Shown: positions 34,142-42,276 of the stretch, in pieces
Layout: each line of letters starts with the position of its first letter
How positions within the stretch are numbered: the first letter of the stretch is position 1
NCBI RefSeq assembly: GCF_000336915.1
Contig: NZ_AOMD01000025.1
Span: 1-64,000, forward strand
Reading direction: 5' to 3'
Source of the DNA: Halococcus saccharolyticus DSM 5350
GTDB taxonomy: Archaea > Halobacteriota > Halobacteria > Halobacteriales > Halococcaceae
DNA length: 64,000 nt
Made by a program: the position numbers and the translations under genes
The notes under the pieces: model-generated
The model's input: the letters and a program-made list of their open reading frames with translations, nothing else
Told to the model about the DNA's origin: nothing
Database searches by the model: none

Positions 34142-35017
34142 CTACTCGCGGCGCATCTCGGCACGCTGGCCTTTCTCGATCGACGCGCCGACCGTGTTCC
34201 CCCACTCGACCCACGAGCCGTAGTAGTTGCGAACGTCGTCGTAACCGAGGAGTTCGCTGAGGACGAACCACGTCAGCGCCGAGCGTTCGCCGATCCGACA
34301 GTAGGTGATGACCTCGGTCTCCGGATCGAGGCCTGCCTCCTGGTACAGCTCTCGGAGCTCCGTCGCGGGTTTGAAACAGCCGTCGTCGTCGACGACCTGG
34401 CTCCACGGGACGTTCACCGCCCCCGGGATGTGGCCGCCGCGCTGAACGCCCTCGTTCCAGCCTGGCGGAGCGAGGATCTCGCCGCGGTACTCCTCGGGGG
34501 TGCGAACGTCGACGAGCGGGACGCCACGACCCATCGCGTCCTCGACGTCCGGCCGGTCCGCTCTGACAGCACCGTTCGTCGCCGTCACCTCGTACGATCG
34601 ACCGGTGAAGCGGGCCACGTCGGTCGTTACTGGCAGATCACGCGCCCGCCAGCGATCACGGCCGCCGTCGAGCAGGCGAACGTCGTCGTGGCCGTAGTAG
34701 ACGAACAGCCAGTAGGCGTAGGCGGCGAACCAGTTCATCATGTCGCCGTAGATGACGACCGTCGAGTCAGCGGTGATGGCGGCGTCGCCGAGCAGTCGTT
34801 CGAAATCGGTCCGCGTCGGGACGTCGAAGGTCGTGGCATCCTGGAGGTCGCGCTCCCAGTCGATCTTCGTCGCTCCCGGCACGTGGCCCGCGTCGTAGTT
34901 GCTCGGATCGATGTCGACCTCTAGCAGCCGAAGCGATGGGTCGTCGCGCTCGAACGCAGCGAGTCGCTCGTCCACCCACGCGGTCGAAACGAGCACGTCG
35001 TTCGCGTAGTCGCTCAT
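34142..35017 (-). CDS. Thiosulfate/3-mercaptopyruvate sulfurtransferase (double rhodanese)
   Basis: Two-domain rhodanese of 291 residues. The inactive N-terminal domain spans LRLLEVDIDPSNYDAGHVPGA through YGHDDVRLLDGGRDRW; the C-terminal domain has PLVDVRTPEEYRGE and the active-site loop YCRIGERSA with the catalytic Cys (about residue 235). It moves sulfane sulfur from thiosulfate or 3-mercaptopyruvate to acceptors. The start is the ATG at 35017; four upstream codons are in frame but less likely. Confidence 0.9.
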   Translation of the reverse strand: MSDYANDVLVSTAWVDERLAAFERDDPSLRLLEVDIDPSNYDAGHVPGATKIDWERDLQDATTFDVPTRTDFERLLGDAAITADSTVVIYGDMMNWFAAYAYWLFVYYGHDDVRLLDGGRDRWRARDLPVTTDVARFTGRSYEVTATNGAVRADRPDVEDAMGRGVPLVDVRTPEEYRGEILAPPGWNEGVQRGGHIPGAVNVPWSQVVDDDGCFKPATELRELYQEAGLDPETEVITYCRIGERSALTWFVLSELLGYDDVRNYYGSWVEWGNTVGASIEKGQRAEMRRE

Positions 35018-35099
35018 CCGGTGAGCCACCTCGTATCGCGAGACGCATTAACCTCGTGGCGTCGGGTAGTTGCCCGGTTCGACCGCCGCCATCGAGGGC

Positions 35100-35855
35100 T
35101 CACTCGCTCGTCTCCCGGTCTCGGAGCCATCGATCGTCGGTCGCGTCCCCGACGCACCGACGCGCGAGCCGGGTTTCGGCCTGTCGGAGCCGATAGGAGA
35201 GCGTCGACCGCGGCACCGAGAGCTCGTCGGCGAGGTCGTCGAGGGTCGTCGCCCGTGGTGTCTCGTAGTACCCGCCCTCGACGGCGGCGCGCAACGCCGT
35301 CCGCTGCTCGTCCGGCATCGAGAGCGTCGTGAGCGAGTCGCGTTGCCAGCCGTCGGCGTCACGGAGATGCCCCATCCGAAAGGAGAGCCCATCGCGGAGG
35401 CGCGCGCCGATCTCGTCGTAGAGCACCCCCACCCTCGCGTCCGAGCGCATCAACACCCGCCACTGGTGACGCGAGCCCTGACGGCGGGTTTCGAAGACCA
35501 GCCCCGACGGGAGATGTTTGCCGGCGAGCGTATGAACCGACTCGCACTCCGCGATGTCTTCGAGATACGTGTAGATCACGAGCTCGTCGGCGGATCGTTC
35601 GAGCACGTCGTGATACCGGGCCGCCTCACAGTCCCGTTCCGTGATCGACTCCCCACATTTCGTCCCGTCGAAACGAACGTCCTCGATCCGATCGAGCGCA
35701 CGCTCCGGCCCGGAGATCCGTTCGATCCGCCAGAACCGATCCTCGGTCACGAAGCCGTCGAGCGAGTGCGCCACGACCGACGGCCACTCGATACAGACGT
35801 CCATGATGGGGTCGGCTCCAGCGTCGTAGTCGATAGCGAACGTGAACTCCCGCAC
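35100..35855 (-). CDS. Bat-type helix-turn-helix transcriptional regulator
   Basis: Protein of 251 residues with an N-terminal alpha/beta sensor-like domain and a C-terminal HTH-10 (bat) domain: MPDEQRTALRAAVEGGYYET, then TTLDDLADELSVPRSTLSYR. A start at GTG 35855 (MREFTFAIDYDAGAD) is preferred over a TTG nine codons earlier, since bat-type proteins start at the first strand. It lies upstream of the rhodanese with about 80 bases between and could regulate it or itself. Target unknown. Confidence 0.83.
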   Translation of the reverse strand: MREFTFAIDYDAGADPIMDVCIEWPSVVAHSLDGFVTEDRFWRIERISGPERALDRIEDVRFDGTKCGESITERDCEAARYHDVLERSADELVIYTYLEDIAECESVHTLAGKHLPSGLVFETRRQGSRHQWRVLMRSDARVGVLYDEIGARLRDGLSFRMGHLRDADGWQRDSLTTLSMPDEQRTALRAAVEGGYYETPRATTLDDLADELSVPRSTLSYRLRQAETRLARRCVGDATDDRWLRDRETSE

Positions 35856-35927
35856 TCGTGGAGACGAGTTGGCGCTCGACAAAAGGGTGCCGTCCGTGGA
35901 CGGTCGAGAGACAGCCAGGGGTGGGAC

Positions 35928-36938
35928 TCAGAACAGTCCGTTGACCACCAACAGGACAGTAGTGCTGACGACGACCAGTCCGACGAGCACCACGAGGACT
36001 GGCCGGTAGCCGGTCGAGCGGAGTTCGTCGACATCGATTTCGAGTCCGAGTCCCGCGAACGCGAGCATGAACGCCCAGTCGGCGGCGTGCGAGAGCGACG
36101 TGATCGCGGAATCGCCGAGGAGGCCGAGGTTGGCGACGAGCATCACCCCCAGAAACCCGAGGACGAACTTCGGAAACGTCGCCCAGAGGTGAGTCGCTCC
36201 ACCGGCAACGCTTTCGGCGGCTCCCGATCCCTCCGTCCGTCGGGCGTAGTGGAGTGCGTAGCCGATGGCGGCGAGCCCGATCAGCGCGTTTCGGGTGAGT
36301 TTGACGAGCAGTGCCCACTCGCCGGCAGCCTCGGAGAACGCGAACCCGGCAGCGGTCACGGGCCCGGTGCTGAACATCGTCAGCCCGGCCCAGATGCCGA
36401 AGACGGTATCGGAGAGCTGGAGCGCGTGGCCGACCAGCGGGTAGACGAACAGCGTCGCCGCGTCGAACAGCAACACCGTGGCGGCGGCGTAGGCGATCCG
36501 GGTTTCGTCGGCGTCGATGCTTTCGGCGATGGCGACGACCGCCGACACGCCACAGATGCTCGATCCCGCGGCGAGCAGCGATCCGGTCTCCTCGTGGATA
36601 GCGAACACCGCGCGGGCGAGCACTTCGACGACCACGAGGGTCGCGAGAACGGTGCTGACAACGAGTAACAGGATGCGAGGCCCGGCGGCGAGAACGCGAT
36701 CGAGCGCGACGCTCGCGCCCATCACCACGATACCGGTTTCGAGCCAGACGGTGTGGGTCCCGACGCCCGGCTGTGTCCACGAAGGGACGCCGTAGGTGTT
36801 GGCAACGACGATTCCGATGACGATCGTCACGATGAGATAGTTCGCCGAAGGCACCACCGATGCGACGGTACGGGCGGCGAGGCCGATCGCAACGAGCGCC
36901 AGGAGTCCCGGCAGCAGCCGTCGTATTCGCCTTACCAC
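35928..36938 (-). CDS. YeiH-type integral membrane carrier (putative sulfate exporter family)
   Basis: Membrane protein of 336 residues with about ten helices, of the YeiH / conserved hypothetical 698 family. Typical segments: LETGIVVMGASVALDRVL, SSICGVSAVVAIAESIDA and WAFMLAFAGLGLEIDVDELR near the C-terminus. Start taken at GTG 36938 (MVRRIRRLLPGLLALVAIG); a TTG at 37001 is in frame but gives a basic, unlikely extension. The family is annotated as anion exporters with little direct evidence. It overlaps a 43-residue upstream ORF by seven bases. Confidence 0.82.
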   Translation of the reverse strand: MVRRIRRLLPGLLALVAIGLAARTVASVVPSANYLIVTIVIGIVVANTYGVPSWTQPGVGTHTVWLETGIVVMGASVALDRVLAAGPRILLLVVSTVLATLVVVEVLARAVFAIHEETGSLLAAGSSICGVSAVVAIAESIDADETRIAYAAATVLLFDAATLFVYPLVGHALQLSDTVFGIWAGLTMFSTGPVTAAGFAFSEAAGEWALLVKLTRNALIGLAAIGYALHYARRTEGSGAAESVAGGATHLWATFPKFVLGFLGVMLVANLGLLGDSAITSLSHAADWAFMLAFAGLGLEIDVDELRSTGYRPVLVVLVGLVVVSTTVLLVVNGLF

Positions 36939-37063
36939 GGAATCGACACTCCCGCTCGGACGATCACGACGAGAACCCAGCCGAGAACGACGGCCTGCCA
37001 ACCGCTATCGAGGCCGGTCCACCATCCCGCGACGCCGGCGATCGCCGGCACGCTATCGTCCAT
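36932..37063 (-). CDS. Predicted 43-residue single-helix membrane peptide
   Basis: Short ORF starting at ATG 37063. It encodes a hydrophobic peptide with a Trp-rich start and one membrane helix (WQAVVLGWVLVVIVRAGVSI, about residues 22-41). Its TAA at 36932-36934 falls just beyond the GTG start (36938) of the YeiH-type carrier, a seven-base overlap that would couple translation. The overlap, the hydrophobic content and the acidic N-terminus favour a real gene; it is too short for normal gene callers. Role unknown, perhaps a subunit of the carrier. Confidence 0.55.
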   Translation of the reverse strand: MDDSVPAIAGVAGWWTGLDSGWQAVVLGWVLVVIVRAGVSIPW

Positions 37064-37101
37064 CGTGTCTCCAGGTCAGCCAGGGACGGTCATACGCGTT
37101 C

Positions 37102-37135
37102 GTTCGTCGTGCGACAAGGTTGGCGCACGACGAAC
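37102..37135. repeat. Perfect 12-bp inverted repeat with 10-base spacer
   Basis: GTTCGTCGTGCG (37102-37113) is exactly complementary to CGCACGACGAAC (37124-37135). It lies between the end of the RFC gene region (37190) and the 43-codon ORF, all on the minus strand. It could be an RFC transcript 3' hairpin, an operator for the carrier unit, or a leader structure. Confidence 0.6.
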
Positions 37136-37189
37136 TGCAGGTTGTGGATGAGCCGATCGAGAGAAGATGGCGGGACGTATCGCCACGGA

Positions 37190-38194
37190 CTACCGATCGA
37201 GTTCGGCGAGTAGGTGCGAGAGATGAAGTCGGTCGTTGGTGCCCTCCGCGAGATCCATATCGATCTCGCCCGCGATTCGGTGGAGCGCGGCGGCGTCCGG
37301 ACCCACCGACCGTGATCGTGCGACACGGAGGAGTTCGGCGAGGACCTCGCCGCCGTCCATCCCCTCGTCGACGAGCAGGTCGTCGAGGGTCGACCGGGCG
37401 TCGGTGAACTCGCCGTCGGCGGCCTCGGTGATCATCGACTCGATCCGGTCGTCGCGGCCAACGGAACCGAGCGCGTCGTAGGCGGCCTCCATCGTGATCT
37501 CGCCGACATCCTCGGCGGTGGTCTGTGCCCCCAAAATCGCCCGCCGGAGATCGCCGTCGGCGGAGGCAGCGACATATTCGAGACCGTCCGCGTCGTGAGT
37601 CACATCCTCGCTCGCGACGATCCGTTCGAGGACGCCCACGATCTCGTCGGTGGTCGGCGCGCGCATCGCGATCGAAAAGCACCGCGAGCGGATCGGCGGA
37701 ATCAGTTTCGAGGGCTGGCGTGTCGCGATGACGAACTGCGTCGTCCGGTGGTGGCGCTCCATCACCCGCCGGAGCGCCTGCTGGAAGTCCTCACGGATCC
37801 CTTCGGCGTTATCGAGGAGCACTGTTTTGTATCCGCCAGCCACCGGCGCGTAGCTCGCCGACTCCGAGAGCACGTGTTTGATGAGATCGGCCTTCGAGGA
37901 GTTGCGCCGGCGCTTCGGCGTGATGAACGACGAAAATCGGGGGTCATCGCTCACTTCCTTTTTCGTCCGGCCGAAGACATCGGCGACGTTCAGTTCCACG
38001 AGATCGTTGTCGGGATCGGCGTGCGTTTGCTCGGCGAGCGCGCGCACCGCGGCGGTCTTGCCCGCACCCGGTGGTCCGTGGAGGATCAGGTTCAGCGGTT
38101 CGTCGATCGCGCGCTCCAGCGATTCCCGGACCGAAGATTGGGGAAGATCGGCGAGCGCCGGCGCGTGCGTGTCGGTCCACAGCGGCCCGTCCAT
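37190..38194 (-). CDS. Replication factor C small subunit (second paralogue type)
   Basis: Clamp-loader AAA+ protein of 334 residues. Walker A LHGPPGAGKTAAVRALAEQ (about residues 38-56), Walker B region TVLLDNAEGIREDFQQALR, sensor FVIATRQPSKL, and the SRC arginine-finger motif IRSRCFS. The Walker B has DNAE in place of the usual DEAD/DEAE box, as in the less active small-subunit paralogues. The ATG at 38194 begins the domain. Haloarchaea carry two or more small subunits that work with RfcL and PCNA. Confidence 0.9.
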   Translation of the reverse strand: MDGPLWTDTHAPALADLPQSSVRESLERAIDEPLNLILHGPPGAGKTAAVRALAEQTHADPDNDLVELNVADVFGRTKKEVSDDPRFSSFITPKRRRNSSKADLIKHVLSESASYAPVAGGYKTVLLDNAEGIREDFQQALRRVMERHHRTTQFVIATRQPSKLIPPIRSRCFSIAMRAPTTDEIVGVLERIVASEDVTHDADGLEYVAASADGDLRRAILGAQTTAEDVGEITMEAAYDALGSVGRDDRIESMITEAADGEFTDARSTLDDLLVDEGMDGGEVLAELLRVARSRSVGPDAAALHRIAGEIDMDLAEGTNDRLHLSHLLAELDR

Positions 38195-38252
38195 CGATGA
38201 GTGGTCGGGACGCCACGAAGATGAATCGGTCGGTCGTGGGCCGGGTCGCCGA

Positions 38253-39488
38253 TTACTGCCCGGTGACCGCGACGAGCACCACGAAGACGGCGAAGACGAG
38301 TGCGAGCACCGGGAACAGCGGGTTGTCGAGGATGCCCTCACGGCCGTCGCTCCCGCCGCCGTAGGCGGTGGTCTCGTGGTCCGATCCGCTCGCAGGATCG
38401 GGAGTCGACGTGGCTGGTTCGGTCGCCTCAGTCGTCTGGGTCGTGGTTGGTGTCGGTGTGTCCGGTGTCGGCGTGGTCGACGATGGCTGTGGGGCGGTCG
38501 TAGTGGATTCGACTGGTGTCGTCTGCTGCGTTCCGTTCTCGGTCGTCGGCTGGGTGGTGACGTTCCCCGATGGCGTCTCGGTCGTGTCCGGCGCTTCGAT
38601 GGTGACGACGCCCGAGTCGTTCACCGTCCCATCGTCGGTGTACGGTTCGTCCTCGCTCCCGTTGGAAGGCACGTACTGGAACTCGCGGTCACCATCGGAG
38701 TCGCTGTAGGCGGCCGCGCTGAGACGCACGCTCCGATCCTGTGCCGTGGCGTTCAGGCCGGAATCGTCGCTACTGACCGGGACGGTGACGTTCGTGTAGC
38801 TGCCGGGTTCGAGGTAGTCGGTGGCCCCGATCGCACTCTCGGTTGCGTTCGAGTCGTTGTACAGACTCCGATGCACCCCGACGTAGCCGCCCTCGGGGAG
38901 CGTGACCGGCCCGACGGTGACGGTCGAGCCGTTCGTGGTTTGATTCGGAAACGCGAGCGTCGCGTTCGTCGGCCGTTCATCGGGCGGAACCGTCACGCGG
39001 ACGCGCTCGGCGACCGGCGATCCGTTCGCGGTGTACGACCCGTCGGTATCAGCCGCAACCAGCCCGTCGAACCGGTCGTCGCCGTCGGTGTCGCGGTGGA
39101 GCGTGGCGACCAGCGTCGTGTTCGTGCCGAGACGGCTCACGTTCGCGTCGGCCCCGGGAACGCCGCGCAGCGTCACCCGTCCCTCGTGGGTGCCAGCACT
39201 GAGCGGCAGGCTCACCCCGACGACCGAACCGTTCGGCCCGGCCGCTTCGAGCAGGACGAACCCACCGTCGGGGAGGGTAGCGGCTTCGATAGCAATCGAC
39301 CGGCCGTCACGCGTCTGGTTCGCGACGGTGATCGAGGCGTTCGTCGTTGCATTCGTATCGTCGGCTTGCAACGCTACTCCGTCGGCCGAAATCGCAGGCA
39401 CGCTCCCGGCAACTCCCGTCGTCATCGCGAGGGCTGCCGCTGCGAGTACGGCGAGCAGGAGGGCGCTGCGTCGTCGAATCGAAGTCAT
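38253..39488 (-). CDS. Secreted, membrane-anchored surface protein with two repeated domains
   Basis: Protein of 411 residues: Sec-type signal (SIRRRSALLLAVLAAAALAM, residues 3-22), two related beta-rich domains of the DUF7282 type (about 48-170 and 170-290; compare DGGFVLLEAAGPNGSVVGVS with EGGYVGVHRSLYNDSN), a Thr/Pro-rich linker (about 310-370) likely O-glycosylated, and a C-terminal helix (NPLFPVLALVFAVFVVLVAV). Many N-x-S/T sequons suggest N-glycosylation. Function unknown; a cell-surface protein. ATG 39488 marks the signal peptide. Confidence 0.8.
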   Translation of the reverse strand: MTSIRRRSALLLAVLAAAALAMTTGVAGSVPAISADGVALQADDTNATTNASITVANQTRDGRSIAIEAATLPDGGFVLLEAAGPNGSVVGVSLPLSAGTHEGRVTLRGVPGADANVSRLGTNTTLVATLHRDTDGDDRFDGLVAADTDGSYTANGSPVAERVRVTVPPDERPTNATLAFPNQTTNGSTVTVGPVTLPEGGYVGVHRSLYNDSNATESAIGATDYLEPGSYTNVTVPVSSDDSGLNATAQDRSVRLSAAAYSDSDGDREFQYVPSNGSEDEPYTDDGTVNDSGVVTIEAPDTTETPSGNVTTQPTTENGTQQTTPVESTTTAPQPSSTTPTPDTPTPTTTQTTEATEPATSTPDPASGSDHETTAYGGGSDGREGILDNPLFPVLALVFAVFVVLVAVTGQ

Positions 39489-39733
39489 GCGAACAGCTCC
39501 GCCGGGGCGAACGCCGCGTGGCGGGCGGTCGCCCTCGTCAGCGTCATCAGTTCTGGAACGAGAGGGACGGTTAAAAGCCCGACGATGTGCCCGACGGGCG
39601 TCAGCCATCCGGATTACGCGGACTATGCGAACCCGTTCGGTGGCGGTCGTCGCGGTCGGTGAATGGTCATTGATCCCGCTGTCGCGTGCGGCACCGACGA
39701 CCGACAGTCATTCGCCTCACAGTATCACCCGAT

Positions 39734-39740
39734 AGTATAA
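39734..39740 (+). promoter_or_regulatory. TATA box of the cytoplasmic GH26-like gene
   Basis: AGTATAA centred 29 bases before the GTG at 39766; leaderless spacing, and support for this GTG as the start. Confidence 0.6.
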
Positions 39741-39765
39741 GCACACGACACGCGGAGTCGGCGGC

Positions 39766-40788
39766 GTGACCACCCCGCTGTTCGGCGTCTACACCGACCC
39801 GGATCGGATGGCCGTCATCGAACGGATGGAGCAGTGGCTCGGCACGTCCCACGCGATCCAGACGGTGTTCGCGCCGTGGAGTCCGGGTGTCATCGACGAG
39901 CTGTTCGATCGAATCCTCCCGTCGATCTGGGCGGCGGGTCGCGTCCCCCTCCTCACGTGGGAGCCGTTCACTCCGACGCCCGACGCGACACCAACGGATA
40001 TCGCGGCCCGAATCATCGCTGGGGAGTACGACGAGTATCTCGACCGGTGGGCCGACCGGCTGGCCGCGTGGCTCGCCGGTCCCGACGGCGAACTGGGCAC
40101 TACCGACGATCGACGGCTGTATCTCCGACTCGCCCACGAGATGAACGGCGACTGGTATCCCTGGAGTCCGACCGTCGGCGAAAACAGTAGCCGAACGACG
40201 GACGCTCCGTCGACGTACCGCAAAATGTGGCGACACGTTCACGATCGCATCGAGCGAGGGGGTATCGAGAACACGCATTGCCAGTGGCTCTGGTGTGTCA
40301 ACCACGTCGACGTGGGCGGGGTGTCGATGGAGGACTGTTATCCGGGCGACGCGTTCGTCGACTGGCTCGGCGTCGACGGGTTCAACTGGGGGGACAGTCG
40401 GGAGTGGTCGGCGTGGCACTCGCCCGCAGCGGTCTTCGACGACGCGATCGATCGATTGACCCAGCTCGCCGACAACCCGATCGCCGTGCCGGAGTTCGCG
40501 AGCACTTCCCTGACCGCGAACGGCCACGACCCCGCACGGAAGGCGGCGTGGATCCGGGCGGCATACGGGTATCTCGACGACGCAGGGGTAGCGCTGGCGT
40601 GCTGGTTCAACGAGGACAAGGAGACCGACTGGGCAGTGTTCGGCGGCGAGCGCGGAACCGAACGTGTCGCTGGCGAGCCATCACACGAGGCGTACGCGAC
40701 GTACAGAGCGGCGCTCGTCAACGACAACCGTGCGGAGCCACCGCGATCACGGATCGTGAGCGATGCGGCGTTCCTCGGGCGAGGTTAG
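39766..40788 (+). CDS. GH26-like glycoside hydrolase, no signal peptide
   Basis: Protein of 340 residues of the GH26/ManB-like group (beta-mannanase and related endo-glycosidases). The acid/base motif RLAHEMNGDWYPWSP (about residues 122-136) and the later AVPEFAST (nucleophile Glu, about 241-248) are visible, with CYPGDAFVDWLGVDGFNWG between them. No signal peptide or Tat motif precedes the domain, so it is cytoplasmic unless the start lies elsewhere; the TATA box 29 bases upstream argues against that. It overlaps by four bases, tail to tail, with a secreted paralogue. Confidence 0.8.
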   Translation: MTTPLFGVYTDPDRMAVIERMEQWLGTSHAIQTVFAPWSPGVIDELFDRILPSIWAAGRVPLLTWEPFTPTPDATPTDIAARIIAGEYDEYLDRWADRLAAWLAGPDGELGTTDDRRLYLRLAHEMNGDWYPWSPTVGENSSRTTDAPSTYRKMWRHVHDRIERGGIENTHCQWLWCVNHVDVGGVSMEDCYPGDAFVDWLGVDGFNWGDSREWSAWHSPAAVFDDAIDRLTQLADNPIAVPEFASTSLTANGHDPARKAAWIRAAYGYLDDAGVALACWFNEDKETDWAVFGGERGTERVAGEPSHEAYATYRAALVNDNRAEPPRSRIVSDAAFLGRG

Positions 40789-42137
40789 AACTCGCCGGCG
40801 AACTCGTCGTCGGTCAGCAGCGGCGGGTAATCGGGGAGCGCACTGAGGAACGCATCGCGGGAGATCGATCGCTTGTACGCCTCGTAGGCGGCGTATTCGG
40901 TGCCCGAAACCGAGACCTGTCCCGTCCCGCGTTCGCCGCCGAAGATCGCCCAGTCGGCCTCGTCGACCCCGGTCTTGTCGACGTTGAACCAGCACGTCAT
41001 CTTGATGTCGTTCTCCTCGACGTACGTGAACGCGCTCTCAATCCACGCGGCCTTGCGTGACGGTCGGGGTTCGGTGCCACCCTCCCAGCCGACGACCGAG
41101 GTCGAGGCGAACTCGGTCAGCGCCACCGGCTTGTCGGTCAGCTCGCGGAGTCGTCCGAGCATCGGGTCGAACAGCTGCGCCGGCGACTGCCAGCTCGAAT
41201 ACGACTCCGTCCCACCGCGATTGAACCCGTCGATCCCCACCCAGTCGACGTACTCGTCGCCGGGGTAGTACCGTTCGGTTTGTAGGCCACTGGGGACCTG
41301 CTCGGCGTTCGCCGCCCAGACCCACTGGACGTCCGTCTCGTCGAGATCAGTCTCACCGAACGCGTCGTACAGCCGTCGCCACATCTCCACGTAGTCCTGT
41401 GGCGTTCCGGCTGCGGGGTTCTCGCCGCCGGTAGCGTTGCCGGTATCTTCGACGGGCACAGGCGTCGCCTCGATACGACTCGAATCGACCGCGCTCCACG
41501 GGAACCAGTCGCCGTTCATCTCGTGGGCTGGCCGGAAGTAAAACCGCCGCCCACGCGTCTGGCCGCCTCGCGGGCGCGCCCACGATTCGAGCAGCGACGC
41601 CCACGATTCGAGCTGCTCGTCGTACTCGCCGTTCGCGATCTCGCGTTCGATCGCCTCGGAGGTCTGCTGTCGCTCGGGGACGAACGGCTGCCACGAGATC
41701 ATCGGGACGTGGCCCGCCTCCCAGACGTTGGTGAGGGGCCCCTCGATGAACCGCCGTTTGTTCTCGGTCGGACCGAGCGCATCGACGAACAGAAGGGCAA
41801 CCGCCGGCGGCTGGCCGACCCACTCCGTGTAGGGTGCGAGGTTCGAAGCGAAGTCGGGCCCGCCAGGATAGACACCGGCGAGCGCTGCTCCCGAGCGCGT
41901 CGACGGTGCTTCAGGCGTTGTCGTCGCCGTCGAGGTGGTCGTCCCGGTCGAGTCGTTCGAACCGTTCGAACCGGACGAGCCACCCATTCCAGCCGATCCG
42001 TTCGAACCGCCCGATCCCGATCCATCGTTCGAGCCGTTCTGTCCGGAACCACCGAGGGAATCGAACGGCGTCGCACAGCCGCTGGCCCCGATGATTCCGG
42101 CAACCCCTGCCGCCCGCAGGAACGTCCGACGGTTCAT
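40785..42137 (-). CDS. GH26-like glycoside hydrolase, Tat lipoprotein
   Basis: Protein of 450 residues. It begins with a Tat signal and lipobox (MNRRTFLRAAGVAGIIGASGC), so Cys21 is expected to carry lipid on the outer face of the membrane. A Gly/Ser/Asn-rich spacer (about 22-80) leads to a GH26-like domain with RPAHEMNGDWFPWS (acid/base) and VALTEFASTSV (nucleophile). The catalytic domain is a paralogue of the convergent gene; compare YYPGDEYVDWVGIDGFNRGG. A TATA-like TTTAAC lies about 30 bases upstream. Substrate is likely a mannan-type or related polysaccharide. Confidence 0.85.
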   Translation of the reverse strand: MNRRTFLRAAGVAGIIGASGCATPFDSLGGSGQNGSNDGSGSGGSNGSAGMGGSSGSNGSNDSTGTTTSTATTTPEAPSTRSGAALAGVYPGGPDFASNLAPYTEWVGQPPAVALLFVDALGPTENKRRFIEGPLTNVWEAGHVPMISWQPFVPERQQTSEAIEREIANGEYDEQLESWASLLESWARPRGGQTRGRRFYFRPAHEMNGDWFPWSAVDSSRIEATPVPVEDTGNATGGENPAAGTPQDYVEMWRRLYDAFGETDLDETDVQWVWAANAEQVPSGLQTERYYPGDEYVDWVGIDGFNRGGTESYSSWQSPAQLFDPMLGRLRELTDKPVALTEFASTSVVGWEGGTEPRPSRKAAWIESAFTYVEENDIKMTCWFNVDKTGVDEADWAIFGGERGTGQVSVSGTEYAAYEAYKRSISRDAFLSALPDYPPLLTDDEFAGEF

Positions 42138-42276
42138 CTACTGGTTCGGGAATGGCTGCATGCCCCGTTAAAGATTGTGGTGCGACGGCCCGGGAGAAAA
42201 CCCACATTCCGTCAGGGAGAGTCGGCAGCCGAGCAGTCGCCCACGACACCCGGATCCGCGTTTCGTGCCGACGAGT

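Noticed and set aside
36939-37001. TTG start of the YeiH-type carrier at 37001
   Set aside because: It would add 21 mostly basic residues and cover the overlapping small ORF. The GTG at 36938 sits just before the first membrane helix.
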